In this document: piece by piece, positions 40,907 through 49,343 of the stretch
Layout of the letters: each line of letters starts with the position of its first letter
How positions within the stretch are numbered: the stretch's first letter is position 1
From: Lachnospiraceae bacterium
GTDB lineage: Bacteria > Bacillota > Clostridia > Lachnospirales > Lachnospiraceae
Length of the DNA: 49,343 nt
Assembly: GCA_017460885.1 (NCBI GenBank)
Contig: JAFUAB010000053.1
Span: forward strand, 1 to 49,343
Reading direction: 5' to 3'
Position numbers and translations under genes: made by a program
Notes under the pieces: generated by a model
Told to the model about the DNA's origin: nothing
Database searches by the model: none
The model's input: only the letters and a program-made list of their open reading frames with translations

Positions 40907-41763
40907 TGAAAACAAAGAGAATGATAGGCAATGCAGTTTCATATCTGGTGCTGATACTTATCAGTATAATCTGGCTTTTCCCCTTCTTCGGTCTGATCCT
41001 GCAGAGCTTCAGATCCTATGATCCGGCGGTCGAGTACGGCGGAATGGTAGATTATCTGATACCGCATACATTTTCACTCGACAATTACAGATTTCTTTTT
41101 TCGGGTGAGACCAACTTCCTGGTATGGTATAAAAACACGATCATAATCGCGATATTCGTGTCAATCCTGCAAACGATCATAATCCTGTGTGTGAGCTATG
41201 CGCTGTCCAGGATGAGATTTGCGGGACGTACCTTTCTGATGAGATTCTGGCTGATACTGGGGATGTTCCCCGGATTCCTGACCATGATCTGCCTCTACTT
41301 CCTGCTGAAGCAGTTCGGACTGACTCAGGCGGGTGCCGTGCCCGGCTTGATCCTGGTATCCGTGGCAAGCTCCGGCATGGGCTATTATGTATGTAAGGGT
41401 TATTTCGATACGATTCCCAAGGCGCTGGATGAGGCCGCACGTATAGACGGCGCATCCCGTGCGAGAGTATTTTTCACGATGACAATACCTATGAGCAAGC
41501 CGATCATCATTTATACCGCTCTGGTTGCATTTATGGCTCCATGGTGCGATTATGTATTTGCATCCTATGTGGCCTTTGGACATGATACCAGCTACAATGT
41601 GGCGGTCGCCATGACGAGATGGGTCTGGACAAATGACTATCAGGGGTACTTTACAAGATTCTGCGCAGGCGGTATTCTGGTGGCGATACCCGTTACCATC
41701 CTGTTCATGTGCCTGCAGAAATATTACGTGGAAGGAGTTACCGGCGGAGCCGTAAAAGGCTGA
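40906..41763 (+). CDS. Sugar ABC transporter permease, MalG-like
   Basis: The 285-residue protein has six membrane helices and the EAA loop ALDEAARIDGASRARVFFTM. It begins on the final base of the upstream stop codon, so translation is coupled. With its neighbours it forms the substrate pathway of a carbohydrate uptake type 1 importer. The length is normal for MalG-type permeases. Confidence 0.92.
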   Translation: MKTKRMIGNAVSYLVLILISIIWLFPFFGLILQSFRSYDPAVEYGGMVDYLIPHTFSLDNYRFLFSGETNFLVWYKNTIIIAIFVSILQTIIILCVSYALSRMRFAGRTFLMRFWLILGMFPGFLTMICLYFLLKQFGLTQAGAVPGLILVSVASSGMGYYVCKGYFDTIPKALDEAARIDGASRARVFFTMTIPMSKPIIIYTALVAFMAPWCDYVFASYVAFGHDTSYNVAVAMTRWVWTNDYQGYFTRFCAGGILVAIPVTILFMCLQKYYVEGVTGGAVKG

Positions 41764-41853
41764 TCGGGCAGGAAACTACGGAAGGCTGTCTTATATGGTG
41801 GCAGAAGGCCGCGGAAGGCAGCCTGATGATGGCGGGAGGCCGGACAAAAAGTC

Positions 41854-42648
41854 ATGAAGATAGAAGTCTATAACGATTGGGACCACGTGAACAAGGCCGA
41901 AGCCGAAGGCGAGAACCAGGTAGTGCTTGCGTGGGACGGTGAATACCGCAAAGGGGACGTGATAGAGTTTTCCGGACTGGAGACGGACAGATTCTACGTG
42001 ATCAAGGTCGACGCCGCGATCGAGGAATCCTTTGTCCTGGTGAAGACGCCCAACATATTGTACACGGTGCCTTTTTACGAAAAAAAGACGAGCTACAATC
42101 CGCTGGCCTTTTTTGGAAACAGGCATTACCTGTCCATGCGAAGGGCCAGGGATCACGAGATAGCGGCGTACAAAAACCTGGCGCTAAACCCTTTTGACCA
42201 GCATGACGTGGAGGGCGTGTATCCTCACGCTTCGGCAAACGTCGAGACCAGGGGCGAGGCGGTCTTTGCCGCCAGGAACGCGATAGACGGCTGCCTGGCG
42301 ACGCTGTCCCACGGAGAGTGGCCGTATGAGTCGTGGGGCATCAACCGCCAGGATGACGCGGAGTTTAAACTGGATTTCGGACGCCCCGTTGACATAGACC
42401 GGATAGAGATATATACTAGGGCCGATTTCCCGCACGATAACTGGTGGACGAGCGCACGGATCACCTTTTCAGACGAAAGCAGCCAGACTCTTGAGCTTGA
42501 CAGGCATACCACCGAGCCGCACGTGTTTGAGCACGTGGACAAACGCGGCATCACGTGGCTTAAGCTTTCGGAACTGATCAAGGCCGATGATCCGAGTCCT
42601 TTTCCAGCCCTGACTCAGATCGAGGTATATGGCCGTGAGCATTCATAA
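41854..42648 (+). CDS. CBM32-like (F5/8 type C) carbohydrate-binding protein
   Basis: The 264-residue protein has an N-terminal beta-rich domain (residues about 1-100) and a discoidin-like jelly roll (about 120-264). NAIDGCLATLSHGEWPYESW matches the usual 'aiDGd..T.W' start of F5/8C domains, and IDRIEIYTRADFPHDNWW matches the next conserved strand. There is no signal peptide, so it is probably cytoplasmic. It overlaps the lyase gene by 20 bp, suggesting that the two act on the same sugar. It lies 90 bp after the permease in a spacer with repeated GGAAGGC words. Confidence 0.7.
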   Translation: MKIEVYNDWDHVNKAEAEGENQVVLAWDGEYRKGDVIEFSGLETDRFYVIKVDAAIEESFVLVKTPNILYTVPFYEKKTSYNPLAFFGNRHYLSMRRARDHEIAAYKNLALNPFDQHDVEGVYPHASANVETRGEAVFAARNAIDGCLATLSHGEWPYESWGINRQDDAEFKLDFGRPVDIDRIEIYTRADFPHDNWWTSARITFSDESSQTLELDRHTTEPHVFEHVDKRGITWLKLSELIKADDPSPFPALTQIEVYGREHS

Positions 42649-44509
42649 CGAACTCGCAGAAAACATATTCAGTAACTTAAATCCCGGCATCGTGCCCAGC
42701 GATCCGGGATTTTTCCCTGTCTCCGACAGACAGTTCTGGACCTCCGTGGACGAGGAACTGAAGGCCGTCATGATCCGCAGGGCCGAGGAATGCCTCGACA
42801 AGGAATACCCCATGCTGCTGCTCTCGGATTACAGGAGATTTCACCGTGACGGCAACAGGTCGGCGTTTGAGGATAAGTACTTTGGCAGGCGGCTCATGCT
42901 CGTGACGCTCGTGATCGCGGAGTGCCTGGAGGACGAGGGCAGGTTTCTCGATAAGATACTCGACGGCCTCTACCTGATCATGGAGGAGACATCGTGGTGC
43001 CTGCCTGCGCACAACACCTACGTGAGGGATACGCCCGCCCTGGAGATACCCAGCGAGGAAAAGCCCGTGATCGACCTTTTCGCGGCGGAGACTGCCGAGA
43101 TCGTAGGCATCACCGAATACCTGCTCAGGGACAGGCTGCATGAGATTGACGATTCGATCTCAGGTCACGTAAACGTGAGGATAATCAGGCGGATCCTGAC
43201 TCCGTACCTGGAGCGTCATTTCTGGTGGATGGGCAATGGGGATGAACCCATGTGCAACTGGACGCCATGGATCACGCAGAACGTCCTGCTGGCGGTCTTC
43301 ACCCGTCCCGACGGCCTCATATCGTACGCGGAGAGGATGATGACGCTGGGCCAGGCGGCCGCATCGGTTGATTATTTCCTGGATGAATACGGTTCCGACG
43401 GATGCTGCAACGAGGGCGCGCAGTATTATTCCCATGCGGGTCTGTGCCTCTTTGGCTGCATCGACGTGATGAACCGCATCACCGGAGATGCGTTTAAGTC
43501 CATGTATGAGGATCCCCTGATCCAAAACATCGCTGCGTACATAACCAAAATGTACGTCGGAAACGGATATTACGTAAATTTCGCTGACTGCTCGCCCTTT
43601 CCGGGCAAACGGACCGTCCGCGACTACGTCTTTGCCATAAGGACCGGTAATGAGGGATACGCGGCCTTTGCGGCAGCGGATTACAGGAGCGTGAGAAACG
43701 AGGAAAGGCTGATGCCTGATGAGCAGAATCTGTACTACCACCTGCTCCAGCTTGAATGGCATGATGAAATGATGAAGCGGCCGGCCGCGGAGCTTAGGCC
43801 TGAGGACGCGTTCTTCCCGAGTACCGGGCTGATGATAGCCAGGGATGAGCATTTCGTGCTCGCCGTCAAGGCGGGTGACAATGCGGACAGCCATAATCAC
43901 AACGACGTCGGCAGCGTGACGCTGTACAAGGACAGTCAGCCCTACCTCATAGATCTGGGGGTGGAGACCTATACCGCCAAGACCTTTTCCGACAGGCGCT
44001 ATGAGATCTGGACCATGCAGAGCGCATATCACAACACGGTCAATTTCATGCCCTCTGGTGATGCGGGATGCGTGCCCGTGATCATGCAGCATGACGGCAA
44101 GGAATACGCGGCGCGTGATGTGGAGGCTGACCTGTCGGAGGCAGGCGCCATGATCTCGATGGACGTCAGTTCGGCATATCCGGACGAGAGGGTTATCGGC
44201 AGCGGGCGCAGGGTGAGCCTCATGCGCGGTCAGTGCGTGCGGATCGAAGACGATTTTGACCTGGATGAAGGGATCGCTGCGGTGGCGACGCTCATGACCT
44301 ATGAGGAGCCGGTCATCTCGCCTGCGGAGGACGGGACGTACGTGATCAGCGTCGGCGGACTTGGAACCATCAAGGCAGCAGGCTTTGAAAGTGCCGGGGT
44401 CGAGAGATGTCCCATACGGGACAAAAGGCTGCAGGTAGCATGGAAGCATGACTGCTTCCGCATCCTCCTCAGGGCGTCCGCAACAAAGACGGTCATAACT
44501 TGCTGTTGA
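42629..44509 (+). CDS. Heparinase II/III-like polysaccharide lyase or related enzyme
   Basis: The 626-residue protein has an N-terminal alpha/alpha toroid (about residues 60-370, with FWWMGNGDEPMCNWTPWITQ and YGSDGCCNEGAQYYSHAG) and a beta-sandwich C-terminal half. Conserved heparinase II/III-type residues are visible: N-W and N-E-G-x-x-Y in the toroid, then SHNHNDVGSVTLYKDSQPYL and MQSAYHNTVNF. The family cleaves uronate-containing polysaccharides by beta-elimination, though some members act as hydrolases. There is no signal peptide, so small imported oligosaccharides are the likely substrate. It overlaps the CBM gene upstream and converges with the response regulator, overlapping it by 17 bp. 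GAGG lies before the ATG. Confidence 0.75.
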   Translation: MAVSIHNELAENIFSNLNPGIVPSDPGFFPVSDRQFWTSVDEELKAVMIRRAEECLDKEYPMLLLSDYRRFHRDGNRSAFEDKYFGRRLMLVTLVIAECLEDEGRFLDKILDGLYLIMEETSWCLPAHNTYVRDTPALEIPSEEKPVIDLFAAETAEIVGITEYLLRDRLHEIDDSISGHVNVRIIRRILTPYLERHFWWMGNGDEPMCNWTPWITQNVLLAVFTRPDGLISYAERMMTLGQAAASVDYFLDEYGSDGCCNEGAQYYSHAGLCLFGCIDVMNRITGDAFKSMYEDPLIQNIAAYITKMYVGNGYYVNFADCSPFPGKRTVRDYVFAIRTGNEGYAAFAAADYRSVRNEERLMPDEQNLYYHLLQLEWHDEMMKRPAAELRPEDAFFPSTGLMIARDEHFVLAVKAGDNADSHNHNDVGSVTLYKDSQPYLIDLGVETYTAKTFSDRRYEIWTMQSAYHNTVNFMPSGDAGCVPVIMQHDGKEYAARDVEADLSEAGAMISMDVSSAYPDERVIGSGRRVSLMRGQCVRIEDDFDLDEGIAAVATLMTYEEPVISPAEDGTYVISVGGLGTIKAAGFESAGVERCPIRDKRLQVAWKHDCFRILLRASATKTVITCC

Positions 44510-45791
44510 TCCATTCCCTGGGGCTTACGCCCTCGACCTTTTTGAATACCTTTGAAAAATAATATGAGGATTCGAAGCTCAGCGCATCGGCGACCTCGTA
44601 TATCTTCATGTCGTCTTTTAGCAGCATTTCCTTGGCTTTTTCAATCTTTTTGGTATAGACGTATTCCGAAAAACCCACGTCCGTGCTCTTTTTGAAAATG
44701 GTTGACAGATAGGCGGATGACAGGCCGAAGGTCTCGGCGACTTCGCCGAGCTGGAGCTTGCCGTCCAGGTTCTCGTCGACGTACTGCCGGATCGAGGCGA
44801 TGAGCTTGTCCTTGCCCGACCGGCGGTTGGCTCCGACGATGTGTGAGAAAAACCTGACAGGGGTGTTTTCGTCAGTTTGTTCAATGGCCGTCCTGGCCTC
44901 CTCAAAGGACACGTGCAGCTCGGTCGGATCTGACACTGCGGTCCCTATCCCAAAGCGCAGCTTCACAGAGAAATAGCTGTTGATCATGTCTATCGCGTTG
45001 TCCAGTCCGTCCTGGATCAGCTCCATCTCGTCAGCGACCGCGTCGCCTGCGCTGAAGTAGAAGATGAAGGTGAAATGCTGGCGGTCATTGGTGACCATGT
45101 ATGCCGGTGCGTATTTGCTCAGGATGTCCTTGGTCATGGCGGCGGTTGACGAGTAGAGCGTCAGCATCCGTGATTCGCTTACGTTGCCTTCAAACATGAG
45201 CTCACCGTATACCGCGATGAAACGGTCGTGGTCGAGGTCCATCCTGTTTATGGCGGCCTGGGTCATCAGCGCCTCCTTGTCCGTAAAGACATTGTTAAGC
45301 AGCTTGATCGCGAAGATCTGGCGGAATTCCTCATCCGACACGTCACCGGATTCCTTAGCGCCCATGCGGATGTCAGGCACGGCGTTTTTATCCCCGGGGA
45401 GTTCGCCAAGCTTCCTGGCGGCATGATCCAGGGCCTTGCCAAGGGCGTCCGGCGATAACTCGATCTTGACCAGGTAATCACAGGCCTCGTTGGAAAAGGC
45501 GCTCCTGGCCATGTTGAAATCCTCGTAGGCGGTCAGCATGATGAAGACCGGGCGCGGACCGTGTATCTCGTGGCTCTTTTCGATGAGCTCCGGGCCGGTC
45601 ATGATCGGCATCTTGATGTCCGAGATGACTACGTCGGGGCTTAAGTCCCCTATCAGCTTCAGGGCTTCCCGCCCGTTTGAGGCCGTGCCTACGACTTCAA
45701 AGGACGGAAAGTCGCGGTCCAGCATCGACTTGAGGCCGATCTGCACGAGGGGTTCGTCATCAGCTATCAGGATTCTGTACGTTTCGTTCAT
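44493..45791 (-). CDS. Response regulator, YesN-like with AraC-type DNA-binding domain
   Basis: The 432-residue protein has a receiver domain at the N terminus (acidic pair D11-D12, phosphoacceptor D58 in VVISDIKMP, T in MLTAYED and K in DYLVKIE). A middle region of unclear fold follows. The C terminus is an AraC-type double helix-turn-helix (LGEVAETFGLSSAYLSTIFK and YEVADALSFESSYYFSKVFK). ATG 45791 is chosen, since it gives the canonical start NETYRILIADDEP; the open frame extends another 16 codons with no ribosome site. It overlaps the kinase gene by 32 bp. It probably activates sugar-use genes nearby, including the divergent binding-protein gene. Confidence 0.9.
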   Translation of the reverse strand: MNETYRILIADDEPLVQIGLKSMLDRDFPSFEVVGTASNGREALKLIGDLSPDVVISDIKMPIMTGPELIEKSHEIHGPRPVFIMLTAYEDFNMARSAFSNEACDYLVKIELSPDALGKALDHAARKLGELPGDKNAVPDIRMGAKESGDVSDEEFRQIFAIKLLNNVFTDKEALMTQAAINRMDLDHDRFIAVYGELMFEGNVSESRMLTLYSSTAAMTKDILSKYAPAYMVTNDRQHFTFIFYFSAGDAVADEMELIQDGLDNAIDMINSYFSVKLRFGIGTAVSDPTELHVSFEEARTAIEQTDENTPVRFFSHIVGANRRSGKDKLIASIRQYVDENLDGKLQLGEVAETFGLSSAYLSTIFKKSTDVGFSEYVYTKKIEKAKEMLLKDDMKIYEVADALSFESSYYFSKVFKKVEGVSPREWINSKL

Positions 45792-47628
45792 CGTTTGTCT
45801 CCGTTCTGTCGTGCATCGGGCTTCTGCAGGGCAGCACAAAATGCACGCAGGTGTATTCCGAGGGAACGCTTTCGATGGTGAGGCCGTATTCGTCTCCGAA
45901 GGTGAACTTGATGCGGCTGTTTACGTTGGCGATCCCGACGTCCTTGAAGAAGTCGTTGGAGGAATCGCTCCTTCCGTTCATTATGTCCTCGATCGTTTTT
46001 TGATCCATGCCTATGCCGTTGTCGTGCACGTCGATGCAGAGGATGGCGTCGCCGCGTGGCGATTCTACGTCTGTGGATGCGGCATCATCAGCCGTATCCC
46101 GTGCCGGATCATCATTTTCAGGCTGCCCCTCACGGGAAAAGATCCTGATCGTGATCCTGCCCGCGCTTCCCTTGGGCTCGATCCCATGGAATATCGCGTT
46201 TTCCACGATGGGCTGGAGGCTGAACCTGTTGACGAGGCAGTCCGTCAGGTCTTCGTCCTCAATCTCAGTGACCAGCTCGATCGTGCCTCCGTAGCGGTAT
46301 TTCATGATCGTATAGTAATCATTAAGCAGCTCCAGCTCCTTTCGCAGCGGGATCAGGTTGTCCTCGCTCTTGGAGATGTTCTTTAGGAGCCTTGAGAGAG
46401 CGGTCGACATGTCGGCGATGCCGTCTGCGCCGCGGATGGTGGCCATCCATTTGATGGTGTTCAGCGTGTTGTACATGAAATGAGGATTGATCTGTGACTG
46501 CAGGATGCGGTATTCGAGGTTCTGCCGCGCGCGTTCGTCCTCGAGCCTGTTGTTGATCAGCGCGTTGACGTCGTTCGACAGGTCGTTTATGCCCTTGCCG
46601 ATCCTGCCGAACTCATTGTCCCATTCGATGCTCTCGTCGCGGCCAAAGTCCCCGCCGCCGACCTTGGAGAGCTTGGCGAGGATCGCGTCCACCGGTTTGT
46701 TGATCATTCCGCGGAGCAGCACGTAGATCGCGATGCCGGTCAGCAGTATGAAGAAAAGTATGCCGATGATCGCCAGCGCGAATGAAGTGCTTCGTTTGCG
46801 CATTTCCAATTCGGACGGGACGATGGAGAGGCTGATGGACCTGTCTGACAGCTCATAGTGCGTCAGGTCCGGAGGCAGCTCGGTCTCGATGAATCTACCG
46901 TCCTTGTACAGATATGTGATCTCGTTTTCGAAGGTCATGTAGAGATTGCTGTCGGCGGGAAGATCCAGCGTGTCAATGCGGCTCGAGATGATCTCGGATG
47001 ATATCTCCACGTATATCCAGCCTATGATCTGGGGAGACTTGCTGCTCCTGACGGGCCTGACCACCGGCATGACCGGAGTAGGGGAGGCGCTGTAGACCGG
47101 GCTCGGCGTGAATCCGGGGAAACGATAGCCCGGAGCATCGAGCAGCTCGTCAAAATATGGCATTTCCATGATGTTCCCGGCGGTAAATGAGGGATCCGTG
47201 GCCGGGATCCTGACGATCTGCAGGAAATCCGATCCGTCCGGAGTAGATATGAAGAAACGCGTCGTGAGGTCATACGAAGAACTCATGCGGTATTCGTCAT
47301 TCAGGTGAGTCCAGACGTTCATTGAAAAGCGCCTGTAGTCCCGGACGTCGTCCTTGCGTCTTTCGATCTCGGTCAGGTACTGCTCGACCCTGGAATCGAG
47401 CAGGAGCCTGTTGCAGAGGCTGACGGCGTCGCCTATGTCGGAATCAATGGAATTGCCGATCAGCTGCAGGTTGATATAGGAAGACTGCCTCTCGGATTCG
47501 ATCAGGTAGCGGTGGGCAACGTAGAAGCTGGCGACGCCCACGATGAATGCGATGAGCATAGAATAGCATGTGACCAGTATGAGTATTCTCGAGCGCAGGC
47601 TCTTTGGGCTTTTCATGGCAAAACTCAT
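45760..47628 (-). CDS. Sensor histidine kinase, YesM/LytS-like
   Basis: The 622-residue membrane kinase has an N-terminal helix (about residues 14-38), an extracellular sensor domain, a second helix (about 283-308) and a HAMP-like region. A HisKA_7TM-type His_kinase domain follows, with phosphoacceptor H383 in QINPHFMYNTLN. The ATP-binding N box is FSLQPIVENAIFHGIEP and the G box is DNGIGM, with a later GIANVNSRI. A Glu/Asp-rich insert of about 30 residues separates the two halves of the ATPase domain. ATG 47628 lies just after GGAAGGA. The partner regulator overlaps its end. It is divergent from the second binding-protein gene, the usual place for a system that senses the imported sugar. Confidence 0.9.
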   Translation of the reverse strand: MSFAMKSPKSLRSRILILVTCYSMLIAFIVGVASFYVAHRYLIESERQSSYINLQLIGNSIDSDIGDAVSLCNRLLLDSRVEQYLTEIERRKDDVRDYRRFSMNVWTHLNDEYRMSSSYDLTTRFFISTPDGSDFLQIVRIPATDPSFTAGNIMEMPYFDELLDAPGYRFPGFTPSPVYSASPTPVMPVVRPVRSSKSPQIIGWIYVEISSEIISSRIDTLDLPADSNLYMTFENEITYLYKDGRFIETELPPDLTHYELSDRSISLSIVPSELEMRKRSTSFALAIIGILFFILLTGIAIYVLLRGMINKPVDAILAKLSKVGGGDFGRDESIEWDNEFGRIGKGINDLSNDVNALINNRLEDERARQNLEYRILQSQINPHFMYNTLNTIKWMATIRGADGIADMSTALSRLLKNISKSEDNLIPLRKELELLNDYYTIMKYRYGGTIELVTEIEDEDLTDCLVNRFSLQPIVENAIFHGIEPKGSAGRITIRIFSREGQPENDDPARDTADDAASTDVESPRGDAILCIDVHDNGIGMDQKTIEDIMNGRSDSSNDFFKDVGIANVNSRIKFTFGDEYGLTIESVPSEYTCVHFVLPCRSPMHDRTETNDERNVQNPDS

Positions 47629-47824
47629 TGTCCTTCCGGTCGGTCCCGAACCAAAAAAATGACATCTTTTTTGAAAGAAAAGACATCCGGAAATATCTGA
47701 AGCAGGGTTTTTTTGGCAAATTCACAAAAAATATTTCCATTTTCAACGTGCAAATAGAATTATATGCTAAACCTAACCAAAAAACAATTTGCCCAAGTGG
47801 CAGATATAAGGTCAGGAGGTAAAA
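47629..47824. other. Divergent regulatory region between the kinase and second binding-protein genes
   Basis: The spacer is A/T-rich. A weak promoter toward the binding protein may be TTTTCA near 47733 with TTATAT near 47759. Poly-T and poly-A tracts and the words GACATC (near 47662) and GACATC (near 47685) occur twice. No CAAACGGTTGCGCA operator is present, so this gene pair is probably not in the LacI regulon. Confidence 0.4.
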
Positions 47825-49230
47825 ATGAAAAAAAGCTTATCACCACTTTACTGGCAACTTCAATGGTAGTTGCATCACTGGCAGGATGCGGCGGCAGCGC
47901 ACCCGCACAGGAAGCTCCCGCAGCAGCAGAGGAGACCAAGACTGAGGAAGCAGCTCCCGCGGCAGCAGAGGAGACCAAGACCGAAGAGGCCGCTCCCGCA
48001 GCAGCGGAGGAGACCGCGAGCGAGGCTTCTTCAGACGAGCCCGTAACCCTTAAGTGGGCACTGTGGGACAAGGATTCGGTAGTATATTATCAGCCCCTCA
48101 TCGACGGATACGCAGCCAATCATCCCAATGTAACGATCGAGATGGTTGACCTGGGATCAACTGATTATCAGACGGTTCTGGGAACACAGCTTTCCGGCTC
48201 CGATGCAAACTTTGACGTAGTTACGATCAAGGACGTGCCCGGACTCGTCACCCTGGCCAACAAGGGAGTTCTCGAACCCCTCGACGACCTGATCGCTCAG
48301 GATGGCATCGACCTGTCCGTATACAGCGGCATCACGGATCAGGTAAAGGTCAGCGATACTCTGTATGAGCTTCCTTTCCGTCGTGACATCTGGGTTCTTT
48401 TCTATAACAAGGACGTGTTCGACAAGGCCGGAGTTGACTATCCCACCAACGACATGACCTGGGATGATTATGACAAGCTCGCCAGGGCAGTGACCGACAC
48501 CACTCCCGGCGCAGAAGTATACGGCGCTCATTATCACACCTGGAGATCAACCATTCAGCTGCTGGGAATCCTGGATGGCAAGAACACCATCGTGGACGGC
48601 AACTATGACTTCACCAAGCCTTATTATGACATGGTCCTGAATCAGCAGAAGGACGGCGTCTGCATGGATTATGCAACGCTTAAGACGCAGGGTCTTCACT
48701 ATTCCGCAGCCTTCTATCAGGGCAACGTCGGAATGCTGAACATGGGTTCATGGTTCATCCCTACCCTCATCGAGAAGGTTAAGGACGGCGAGGCAGCCGC
48801 AGCTGCCAACTGGGGCATCGTTAAGTATCCTCACGCTGACGGCGTTGAACCCGGATCAACCCTGGCTACGATCACCGCACTGGCAATCCCCACATCCGCA
48901 CCCAACAAGGATGCCGCATGGGACTTCGTTAAATTCGTCAGTGGTGCCGAGGGAGCAGAGATCATGGCCGGCACCGGCAACACTCCTGCAATGAGCAATG
49001 ACGCCATCAATGCCAAGATCGCCGAGATGGACGGATTCCCGACGGATGCAAACTCCAAGGAAGCCCTGAACGCATCACATGCATATCTTGAGATGCCTGC
49101 TAACGAGAAGTCATCCGAGATCGAGACCGTGCTCAATGAGCAGCATGACAACATCATGAACGAGATCTCCACGATCGACGAGGGCGTTGAAGCCATGAAC
49201 GAGGGCGTGTCCGCGATACTTGGACAGTAA
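47825..49230 (+). CDS. Sugar ABC transporter substrate-binding lipoprotein with frameshifted start
   Basis: The protein has a lipoprotein signal peptide (KLITTLLATSMVVASLAGC, lipobox LAGC), a linker made of repeated APAAAEETKTEEA units, and an extracellular solute-binding domain (VTLKWALWDKDSVVYYQPLI, then LPFRRDIWVLFYNKDVFDKA) of the sugar type. Only the ATG at 47825 has a proper ribosome site (AGGAGG 5 bases upstream). It is followed by 7 A and is out of frame with the rest; 8 A would give M-K-K-K-L-I-T-T in frame. The only in-frame upstream ATG (47764) has no ribosome site and sits in a TTATATG promoter-like word. The reading is therefore an indel, a sequencing error or slippage. The permeases presumably follow outside the window. 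Confidence 0.75.
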
Positions 49231-49238
49231 AATAAAAC

Positions 49239-49273
49239 TAAGGAAAGACTGATCAATTCAGTCTTTCCTTAGA
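49239..49273 (+). other. Strong intercistronic hairpin after the second binding-protein gene
   Basis: A 15-bp stem is formed by CTAAGGAAAGACTGA and TCAGTCTTTCCTTAG with a short loop. No T-run follows (AGAGCTCC). As with the hairpin after the first binding-protein gene, it may stabilise the upstream transcript while permease genes follow. Confidence 0.6.
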
Positions 49274-49291
49274 GCTCCGCACGGATGCGCA

Positions 49292-49332
49292 CGGATTTTC
49301 AGTGGAAATTGATGCTTCGCATCGAAAATCCG
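49292..49332. repeat. Inverted repeat at the window end
   Basis: CGGATTTTC (49292-49300) pairs with GAAAATCCG (49324-49332). Inside is a smaller hairpin, GATGC-TTC-GCATC. The window ends 11 bases later, so it cannot be told whether this is part of a dispersed palindromic repeat. Confidence 0.45.
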
Positions 49333-49343
49333 GCGCGGGAAAC

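Noticed and set aside
43160-44449. 1.3-kb antisense frame in the lyase gene
   Set aside because: The frame is rich in His, Arg and Pro and has no recognisable motif; the sense strand encodes an evident heparinase II/III-type protein.
47764-47824. ATG 47764 as the true start of the second binding protein
   Set aside because: There is no ribosome site, the codon lies in a TATATG promoter-like word, and it would place about 20 atypical residues before the signal peptide.

Overview
The window looks like a chromosomal segment from a butyrate-producing gut or rumen Lachnospiraceae-type Firmicute. This is inferred from AGGAGG-type ribosome binding sites, a butyrate kinase pathway (ptb-buk), an ECF transporter S component, a cytosolic [FeFe]-hydrogenase-like sensor, and LacI-controlled MalEFG-type sugar importers with lipoprotein binding proteins. 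No transposase, integrase, CRISPR array, rRNA operon or replication origin was seen.

Layout. 0-2.8 kb: the 3' end of a tRNA-Phe, a terminator, a clan GH-A-like glycoside hydrolase with a duplicated 3' tail, and an ECF S component. 3.0-5.0 kb: a soluble fusion of an [FeFe]-hydrogenase-like domain to a chemoreceptor signalling domain. 5.1-17.4 kb: a co-directional run of two membrane proteins, a GNAT protein, a giant 2821-residue protein with a papain-like cysteine protease domain, and a Na+-dependent (NSS) transporter. 17.4-17.8 kb: tRNA-Arg(ACG) with promoter, terminator, a hairpin-rich tail and a 13-bp copy of the tRNA 3' end. 18-20.7 kb: an RpiB-like protein, phosphate butyryltransferase and butyrate kinase. 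20.8-22.3 kb: small genes and fragments of larger ones (HKD/ORF6N-type, methyltransferase, XRE regulator).

22.4-31.5 kb is a defence island: a type I restriction-modification operon hsdM - MNT nucleotidyltransferase - internally deleted HEPN - hsdS - hsdR, followed by an exported or membrane protein of unknown family and a GIY-YIG nuclease. 31.5-34.3 kb is a patchwork of small genes, remnants, a VapBC-like toxin-antitoxin pair and a promoter carrying a Gram-positive LexA (SOS) box.

34.4-49.3 kb is a polysaccharide-use locus: a LacI regulator, a DUF3863-like enzyme, a zinc-ribbon protein, a complete binding protein/permease/permease importer without its own ATPase, a CBM32-like protein, a heparinase II/III-like lyase, a two-component system (YesN/YesM type) on the opposite strand, and a second binding protein whose start is frameshifted in a poly-A tract. 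The lacI promoter and the importer promoter share a 14-bp operator-like sequence at nearly the same distance after the -10, so LacI probably controls itself and the importer. The lyase and CBM protein suggest an acidic polysaccharide or oligouronide as substrate, but the sequence alone does not identify it.

The least conventional items are the hydrogenase-chemoreceptor fusion, the giant protease-domain protein, the broken HEPN/MNT module and unknown membrane protein around the restriction system, the SOS-box promoter with a 26-codon reading frame, and the tandemly duplicated A/T-rich blocks directly upstream of the -35 boxes of two unrelated promoters.
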